Source: Actinomycetota bacterium | GTDB lineage: Bacteria > Actinomycetota > Acidimicrobiia > Acidimicrobiales > Ilumatobacteraceae | Direction of reading: 5' to 3' | DNA: 11,494 nt | NCBI GenBank assembly: GCA_009705435.1 | Contig: WLTJ01000026.1 | Location: 1 to 11,494 of the forward strand | Part shown: piece by piece, positions 1 through 4,890 of the stretch | How the letters are laid out: each line of letters opens with the position of its first letter | How positions within the stretch are numbered: position 1 is the first letter of the stretch | Notes under the pieces: generated by a model | What the model saw: the letters and a program-made list of their open reading frames with translations, nothing else | Told to the model about the DNA's origin: nothing | Database searches by the model: none | Program-made: the position numbers and the translations under genes

Positions 1-764
1 CGACCAAGAAAGCCGTTGACGCGATTTGGTCGGTCAAGATGCAGTTCAAGCATGACAGCGAACTTGCCCACTTCGGATGCGCCCGCACCACCCAAGCGGG
101 AAGGATCGGGCGGGACTGGGTCATCTGATGTTTCAGTAATCAGTGCTCGGTGGATGAGTTGGGCTACCAAAATAGTGAAGCCCCATCCCTCGGTCACATC
201 ATCACTGGGTTCAGTTGAAGCAACTGCAGCGGTGCCGTCCCGAGTATGTTTCCTCCACAATTTTTGTAATTGACGATTGAGTTCACTCAATGTTGGAATC
301 CAAAGAGGTTGCACCAACTTGACGCCTGCGAGTAACCCAGACAATGCTTTCGTGCCCGACGTCGCAGCCAACATGTGGACAGTTTCGTTCCAATCTCTGT
401 TGACGGCAAGACGTTCACCCGTACGTTTTTCGCTCCCATCAGCCAAATATTTCATGACAGGAAAGCCTGCTGCTCCGACCAACATATTGACCCGAAACTC
501 TTCGGCCACAATCAAAGTACTGGGTGATAGATGACCGAGATCGCTAGGCACGGTTACCGCTGTTGGACTGACCTTGGCGTGCATCATTTCGTGAGCACGG
601 ATGCAACGCGAAGTTTCATCGGCTCCCATGGGTACCTGCATGCGATGCGCCACCAAATCAGTGAATGCTTCACCTCGTTGCGCCTTTCCAGCGACAACAA
701 CCCAAGGGGCGGCATCACGGTCGAGGCGCGTCAGCCACTCGGGCATGGCATGACGCAAGTCCAT
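1..764 (-). CDS. Putative zinc metallopeptidase-like protein, third gene of a VWA/MoxR cassette (C-terminus outside window)
   Basis: Reading the minus strand from an ATG at 764-762 gives 254 uninterrupted codons to the window edge, so the C-terminus is missing. The start overlaps the TGA of the AAA+ gene by one base (TGATG). A GAAGG Shine-Dalgarno sits 7 nt upstream (772-776), so translation is probably coupled. The protein has HEMMH at residues 58-62 (bases 579-593), a match to the HEXXH zinc motif. About 25 residues later comes VAEEFRVN (residues 86-93), resembling the E-[DE]-x-R segment that supplies the third zinc ligand in gluzincin-type peptidases. No signal peptide or membrane segment is visible, so it is probably cytosolic. 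Peptidase-like proteins next to MoxR and VWA genes often carry their own C-terminal VWA domain (CobT, DUF2201-type); whether this one does lies outside the window. The reading frame is certain; the peptidase activity is inferred from short motifs. Confidence 0.8.
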   Translation of the reverse strand, partial: MDLRHAMPEWLTRLDRDAAPWVVVAGKAQRGEAFTDLVAHRMQVPMGADETSRCIRAHEMMHAKVSPTAVTVPSDLGHLSPSTLIVAEEFRVNMLVGAAGFPVMKYLADGSEKRTGERLAVNRDWNETVHMLAATSGTKALSGLLAGVKLVQPLWIPTLSELNRQLQKLWRKHTRDGTAAVASTEPSDDVTEGWGFTILVAQLIHRALITETSDDPVPPDPSRLGGAGASEVGKFAVMLELHLDRPNRVNGFLG

Positions 765-1543
765 CAAGATGCCTTCGCTGCTGTGACCGAGACCTTGTCA
801 ATGAGCAATGCATCCAATATGTCCGTGGCAAATTTGCCGAAGACCAGGCCGGCCGCTCGCTCGACAGTCAGGCCCTGCTTGACCAATTGGTCAAATGCCA
901 TGAATGAGCGAACGCTAAATCGACGTTCCTTATCTGCATCAACAGCTGCCGCTGCTGGGGCTCGTAGATATGGGGAAAGTTGTGCCAGCGCTCCAGGGTG
1001 GGGTCGGTCGATACGAATGGCGATCGGGAAACGGTCACGTAGTGCAACTGGTAGGTCGCGCATGTTTTCAATATTCGTCGTCATGATCACCGAGAAGCCG
1101 CGTAGGGGTTTGAAGACTTTGCCGGAATCCGGATGTTGCCACGAAGCACTTTCACGATTGTCAAACATGTTCAGTAATAAAGAGAGCACATCACCTGAGG
1201 CACGATCGATTTCGTCAGCGACGATCCGACCACCACGAAGGCCATCTCCTTGCCAAGCTTTGAGCACACTTCCGTCAAGCCATTTCCATGTTCCGTTAGC
1301 TGTCGGCATGAAGTGGCCAGTGACATCGGCAGCAGTCATGTCCTCGTTGCATATGAGACGAAACGCGCCACCTTCGACATCGCCGACGTTGAGCCCAGCA
1401 AAGGTCTTGCCAGTTCCTGGAGGCCCGAACAAAATCAAGCGATCAATGCCGGCGGCGAGGGCGTCGTTGACGTCTTGCCAGCAGGATGGAAGTTCTAGAC
1501 CTTGATCTTTAGGTTTGACTGTGGCTCGGGTGGGTTTCGTCAT
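764..1543 (-). CDS. MoxR/CbbQ-type AAA+ ATPase
   Basis: A 259-residue AAA+ ATPase of the MoxR/CbbQ/NorQ/CobS group (AAA_5 type). It has Walker A GPPGTGKT at residues 40-47, Walker B IVADE at 107-111, sensor-1 Asn157 in MTTN, and an arginine-finger region ALRDRF at 167-172. The segment between Walker A and B (DMTAADVTGHF, then WKWLDGSVLKAW) is the family's usual substrate-loop region. The frame stays open to 1756, but I chose ATG 1543 because AGAAAGGG lies 7 nt upstream (1551-1558) and the upstream extension is rich in Arg, His and Thr and overlaps the VWA gene. ATPases of this family use ATP to remodel or load metal cofactors onto client proteins, usually with a VWA partner. The gene follows the VWA gene after 133 bp and overlaps the HEXXH gene by one base. 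The client is unknown. Confidence 0.92.
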   Translation of the reverse strand: MTKPTRATVKPKDQGLELPSCWQDVNDALAAGIDRLILFGPPGTGKTFAGLNVGDVEGGAFRLICNEDMTAADVTGHFMPTANGTWKWLDGSVLKAWQGDGLRGGRIVADEIDRASGDVLSLLLNMFDNRESASWQHPDSGKVFKPLRGFSVIMTTNIENMRDLPVALRDRFPIAIRIDRPHPGALAQLSPYLRAPAAAAVDADKERRFSVRSFMAFDQLVKQGLTVERAAGLVFGKFATDILDALLIDKVSVTAAKAS

Positions 1544-1592
1544 GGATGGTCCCTTTCTTGTTGTGCTGTCCAGTGTGGGAATAGTTGCTCGT

Positions 1593-1610
1593 GTCTCGGT
1601 CTCTGTCTCG
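1593..1610. repeat. Short tandem hexamer repeat, three units
   Basis: Three consecutive hexamers GTCTCG, GTCTCT and GTCTCG lie in the non-coding gap between the VWA and AAA+ genes. On the sense strand of the operon this reads as purine-rich CGAGAC units about 50 nt upstream of the AAA+ start. It may be simple low-complexity leader sequence; no function is implied. Confidence 0.4.
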
Positions 1611-1629
1611 GTGCCTGTGGCCGTTGAGC

Positions 1630-1651
1630 CACCGAGCGAAATCACTCGGTG
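1630..1651 (-). promoter_or_regulatory. Intercistronic stem-loop between VWA and AAA+ genes
   Basis: CACCGAG and CTCGGTG form a perfect 7-bp stem around an 8-nt loop (1637-1644), 25 bp downstream of the VWA stop. No U-run follows on the operon's sense strand, so it does not look like an intrinsic terminator. A processing or mRNA-stability element that sets VWA and ATPase levels apart is plausible but inferred. Confidence 0.5.
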
Positions 1652-1676
1652 ACGCTCTTCTCGATGATGACGATGA

Positions 1677-2387
1677 TCACCCACCATTGAGATCGTCATT
1701 TCCCAAGGTGAAGATTGAGTTCCGAACCGCCAAGCGTTCCGTGGGCGGCAACACACTCAGGAGACGAAGGGAATGGGAAACTGTTGACAGGGCGTCAGCC
1801 ATGCCCTCTTCTGAGGCCTCGAAATTCATGGTGTTGCCTTCCTCAAAGGAAAGTCCACCACCAGTCTCAAATGAGTCCTGATTCGCTCCTAAGAAAACGA
1901 AAACCCAGCCTTGGGCTTTGCGCTCGTCAATCAGTTTGAAAATGTCTTTTTGGCTGTATCGGCGACTGGCGTTCTCACCACCATCGGTAAAGATCACGAT
2001 GACTTGTGACTCTGGGGTTTTACCAGCAGCGACACGCTTGGCGATGCGGGTGTCAGCTTTGTCAATGACGAGTCCAATCGCATCGTACAACGGAGTCATT
2101 CCGTTGATGATGTAATCCTCTGGCGTGATGGGACGGGCCTTTTTGACATCGGTCTGCTTCAAAATGCTGCGGATTCCTGGGTCACCGTCGCAGGCTGGGA
2201 ACTGAACGATGCTGACCTTTGAGACAGCTGGTGACTTGGCCTGTTCGGCGATGAAGTCATTGAGTCCTTTGATCACAGTGGCATGGAGGTGATCCATTGA
2301 ACCGCTGGCATCAGCGACAATCGAGATGAAAGTGTCCTGGAGCACGGTTGCGGTATCGGGCAGTTTTTGGGTCTGTGTCTTGGTCAT
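1677..2387 (-). CDS. Stand-alone VWA-domain protein with intact MIDAS
   Basis: A 236-residue cytosolic protein made almost entirely of one von Willebrand factor A domain. The metal-ion-dependent adhesion site looks complete: DASGS at residues 26-30 (DxSxS), Thr98 in GMTPLYDA, and Asp135 in FTDGG. The C-terminal tail is rich in acidic residues and Gly. No signal peptide or membrane helix is present. The ATG at 2387 has a strong AAAGGA Shine-Dalgarno about 6 nt upstream (2391-2400). VWA proteins beside MoxR ATPases (ViaA with RavA, NorD with NorQ, CobT with CobS) act as adaptors or partners of the ATPase, with MIDAS-bound Mg2+ mediating contact; that role is inferred here from the next gene. 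It is the first gene of its unit, preceded by 190 bp of non-coding DNA containing inverted repeats. Confidence 0.92.
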   Translation of the reverse strand: MTKTQTQKLPDTATVLQDTFISIVADASGSMDHLHATVIKGLNDFIAEQAKSPAVSKVSIVQFPACDGDPGIRSILKQTDVKKARPITPEDYIINGMTPLYDAIGLVIDKADTRIAKRVAAGKTPESQVIVIFTDGGENASRRYSQKDIFKLIDERKAQGWVFVFLGANQDSFETGGGLSFEEGNTMNFEASEEGMADALSTVSHSLRLLSVLPPTERLAVRNSIFTLGNDDLNGG

Positions 2388-2430
2388 GATTTTTCCTTTT
2401 GTTTGTGGGCTGTTTTGCTCTTCAGAATGA

Positions 2431-2444
2431 CTAACGATCGTTAG
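2431..2444. promoter_or_regulatory. Perfect 14-bp palindrome, candidate repressor operator
   Basis: CTAACGATCGTTAG is a perfect palindrome 43 bp upstream of the VWA start. On the minus strand it lies directly after a TTGCAA that could act as a -35 element, with a weak CATTCT as -10 at 16-nt spacing, so a bound protein would cover the promoter spacer. The size and symmetry suit a TetR-type dimer; no regulator gene is present in the window. The palindrome is directly visible; the operator role is inferred. Confidence 0.5.
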
Positions 2445-2521
2445 GTTGCAAAATGTGCATCATTAAGTTTCTTTTTTCAGACCACAGGTGTCGAGGTCGG
2501 CTTTTTGAGGTCACAACAGGA

Positions 2522-2540
2522 GTAACGAATGATCGCTTAC
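2522..2540. promoter_or_regulatory. Imperfect inverted repeat related to the 2431 palindrome
   Basis: GTAACGAATGATCGCTTAC pairs GTAACGA with TCGCTTAC, leaving one unpaired base. It shares the TAACGA half-site of the perfect palindrome about 90 bp away in the same intergenic gap (2388-2577). This could be a second, weaker binding site. Apart from these repeats and the ribosome binding site I see no gene or clear terminator in this gap. Confidence 0.3.
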
Positions 2541-2577
2541 ACAATGTGCCGGATCAGCAGAAACTTGTCTGGAAAAG

Positions 2578-3789
2578 TTAGTCAGTGTTGAGGCAACGCA
2601 TGACTTCATCATCAACGAGACACGTTGTGGAGATGACCGATCCATGTCGGTAGACAAATTCGCCGTGTTCATCATTGATAATGACGGGTCGAAGACGAGG
2701 GCCTCCGCCGTACAGCAAAACGGGAAGTCTCTGCCACGAGCGCCAGCGCATTGCCAAAGTAATTTTCTTTAAGACCGTGTTCTGTGAACGGAGTAGGGCT
2801 GGATCAAGTAGTCGGCGCGCATCAAGAACTAGTTGGGCACCTTGTTTGGCGGCGTCAATCCACGGCTCGCATCCGGCCTCGAGACCGAGCGGATGTATAT
2901 CGACAATTGCTTGCCACCAGTCATCGGTTGGGCGGGCACCTGGCCAATGTGGATCATCAGGAAACGCCGTGCAACGTGCAAACTCGGTCCATCCGTGTTG
3001 ATCAACAAAGTTCAACCATGCCGAGTACGGCTCACCATCATTCACCCACGCTAGAGCGCTGACCAAAGTTGGTTGCGACGCAGTGGCGAACTCCATGGGG
3101 TTGATCAGTAGTCCTGAAATTTCGGAGCGCAACGCTGCTTCGCGTCCAGCGTATGGGCCGAGATGTAGAGCCTCGCTCATCATTGCATCATTAACGGGCG
3201 TGTTGTCCCACAATAATGGTTTGCGCCCACAACATGCCTGAGTGCGTTGACGCGCTTCATGTGCATCAATGGAATCGTTAACGACGTGGACGCCTGTCCA
3301 CATCACTAAGACATCTTGGTGTAAGCCCTCAATCAACTGTTCAAGGTATGGCGATGAGGTGATACCAGCGTAATGAGTGGGGACGAGCCACACGTGCGTC
3401 TTCAACTTTTCGATCAAAGCATTGGCGAGCTCTTGATGCTTTGTCGCAGCATCTAAGGCTGGTAGATCATCGAAGCTGAGGACTACGCCGTGGCAGCCGT
3501 GATTGATGGCCGGTTGCAGTTTGTCGATCACCTGCTCTGTCGTTGCATCGGCTCCAGGAGTCAGTCCGATCAGAACTTGCACTGTCTTCTGACGAATTGA
3601 TAACTCGGCGAACTCGGCGAGTTCTAATTCGGTGAATGGCTCGGCCCACAATTGGCGATGCCGAGGCTCCAACTTTGCGGCCCAGACATAAGTGTTGCCA
3701 CCGTATTCGGCGAGTAGATCAATGTTTCGTAGGCGTTCCTGATGTGTCCACGGAGGACCATAAAAGCCTTCAATAATGCCTGCGATCAT
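2578..3789 (-). CDS. GH84 family beta-N-acetylglucosaminidase (O-GlcNAcase-like), single domain
   Basis: A 403-residue protein matching the GH84 (NAGidase) catalytic domain. It begins almost at residue 1 with GIIEGFYGPPW (4-14) and continues with NTYVWAAKLEPRHR (32-45). The paired catalytic acids are Asp107-Asp108 in SFDDLP, and WDNTPVND at 194-201 matches the substrate-binding motif. These enzymes remove terminal beta-linked GlcNAc by substrate-assisted catalysis using the 2-acetamido group. Many bacterial GH84 enzymes are secreted and multidomain; this one has no signal peptide and no visible accessory domain, so it should act in the cytosol. It lies 27 bp after the GDPD lipoprotein gene, probably on the leuS transcript. 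The ATG at 3789 has only a weak GAGA-type ribosome site and is covered by a small hairpin. The substrate is unknown; recycled cell-wall sugars or modified proteins are both possible. Confidence 0.9.
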   Translation of the reverse strand: MIAGIIEGFYGPPWTHQERLRNIDLLAEYGGNTYVWAAKLEPRHRQLWAEPFTELELAEFAELSIRQKTVQVLIGLTPGADATTEQVIDKLQPAINHGCHGVVLSFDDLPALDAATKHQELANALIEKLKTHVWLVPTHYAGITSSPYLEQLIEGLHQDVLVMWTGVHVVNDSIDAHEARQRTQACCGRKPLLWDNTPVNDAMMSEALHLGPYAGREAALRSEISGLLINPMEFATASQPTLVSALAWVNDGEPYSAWLNFVDQHGWTEFARCTAFPDDPHWPGARPTDDWWQAIVDIHPLGLEAGCEPWIDAAKQGAQLVLDARRLLDPALLRSQNTVLKKITLAMRWRSWQRLPVLLYGGGPRLRPVIINDEHGEFVYRHGSVISTTCLVDDEVMRCLNTD

Positions 3790-3806
3790 GAGAGATTTTT
3801 TCTCAT
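3788..3806 (-). promoter_or_regulatory. Hairpin covering the GH84 start and ribosome-binding region
   Basis: ATGAGA and TCTCAT form a perfect 6-bp stem around a 7-nt loop. On the mRNA the 3' arm runs into the start ATG and the 5' arm contains the only purine-rich stretch that could bind the ribosome. Translation of the GH84 gene may therefore depend on ribosomes arriving from the GDPD gene, whose stop is at 3817-3819. The structure is visible; its effect is inferred. Confidence 0.4.
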
Positions 3807-3816
3807 CAGTGCCAGA

Positions 3817-4890
3817 TTACGAGGCACCCAAGAACTCGTTGAGGGCGGTCATCGCTTGGGGCGGTGATGCAGCATTTATACCGTCAGCGCCGATGGCCAA
3901 TAACTCGCGATACAACTCAAGTGTTTCGCCACCATTGGGCCATACCCACGTCACGATGCCTTCTGATTTGGCTCGTGCCACATATTCGGGTGTGAACAAG
4001 GTCAGACCTTCGTAGGTCGGCGGAATTTGAACGATGTATAGCCAGTCAGGTAGCGATACTCCGCCGAGAAAAAATGAAACCATGGCAGTTTGACCGGGTG
4101 ACATTGCGACATTGGGTTGTTTTTCATGGAAATAATCCACAACCGTGTCATCAAAACTGGCCACAACCACGCGTTCAAATGCGTCGTACTTGGTCAGCAG
4201 CGCCATCAGTGCGTCAGCAGACGCCTTGGCAGCATCACCTTCATCTTTGATTTCGATATTCAACACATAATCGGGATACAACTGCATCAATGCTTCCAAT
4301 GAGTTGATCGCGAAATCTTCAGCGACGTAACCAGCGGGCGCAGGTTTGGCGCCGGTACGAACGCCGCGGTAGATGTAGTCGGCTTCGGGTTGATCAGTGC
4401 ATGTGCAGTTAGCTGTAAACCAGTAGGCGCTATCAAGAGCGTGCAGTTCATCGTAGGTGTGCTCAAGAAGAACAAGATCTTCGTTAGCGGTTTTGCCGGT
4501 ATTGAGATCGTGATGAATCACAAGGACTCCATCACTGGTCAACTGCACGTCCATATCAAGGACGTCAACACCCATCCGTGCCGCTTCACTGAAGCCAAAC
4601 AAACTTGAGTGTGGATGAGTCATCTCGCCACTCGCATGAGCAAGAACGATTGGGCGACCGAGTGCCAATAGACCAGTCACGGTCGAGGCCGCTGGCGTGG
4701 GGAGAGGTGGCAAAGTAATGGGGGCTTGCGTCACCGGCACTTCTGTGGTTGGGGCCTGCGTACCCGGTGCAGTCGTGTCGGCGCCTGAACTCGGACTTGA
4801 GGAATCATCGCTACCGCAACTAACCAGAGCAGTTGTGCTTGCGAGCATGAGAGCGACGGAGATGTATTTGGTGATTGAAAGTTTGTTCAC
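3817..4890 (-). CDS. Lipoprotein of the glycerophosphodiester phosphodiesterase (GDPD) family
   Basis: A 357-residue predicted lipoprotein. A signal peptide ends in the lipobox LVSC with the lipidated Cys at 25, followed by a Ser/Thr/Pro-rich spacer to about residue 75 and a GDPD TIM-barrel domain from about 79 to 352. Family landmarks are His85 (AHASGE), DMDVQLT (112-118), the catalytic HHD at 126-128 and NIEIK (211-215, metal-binding Glu213). Two canonical motifs differ: HRG reads HAS and the PENT segment reads PHSS, as in a divergent HAGGE/LDMD-type subfamily. The enzyme should sit on the outer face of the membrane, hydrolysing glycerophosphodiesters or a related phosphodiester. The start is a GTG (4890-4888) that overlaps the leuS TGA in a 4-base GTGA, indicating coupled translation; there is no clear independent Shine-Dalgarno. 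The exact substrate is uncertain because of the altered motifs. Confidence 0.88.
   Translation of the reverse strand: MNKLSITKYISVALMLASTTALVSCGSDDSSSPSSGADTTAPGTQAPTTEVPVTQAPITLPPLPTPAASTVTGLLALGRPIVLAHASGEMTHPHSSLFGFSEAARMGVDVLDMDVQLTSDGVLVIHHDLNTGKTANEDLVLLEHTYDELHALDSAYWFTANCTCTDQPEADYIYRGVRTGAKPAPAGYVAEDFAINSLEALMQLYPDYVLNIEIKDEGDAAKASADALMALLTKYDAFERVVVASFDDTVVDYFHEKQPNVAMSPGQTAMVSFFLGGVSLPDWLYIVQIPPTYEGLTLFTPEYVARAKSEGIVTWVWPNGGETLELYRELLAIGADGINAASPPQAMTALNEFLGAS

Noticed and set aside
531..1505. Long plus-strand open frame of 324 codons antisense to the AAA+ and HEXXH genes
   Set aside because: It has no ribosome site, is Ser/Arg-rich without recognisable motifs, and lies opposite genes with clear domains.
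1544..1756. N-terminal extension of the AAA+ gene to a start inside the VWA gene
   Set aside because: The extension is Arg/His/Thr-rich, overlaps the VWA coding end, and a good Shine-Dalgarno precedes the ATG at 1543.
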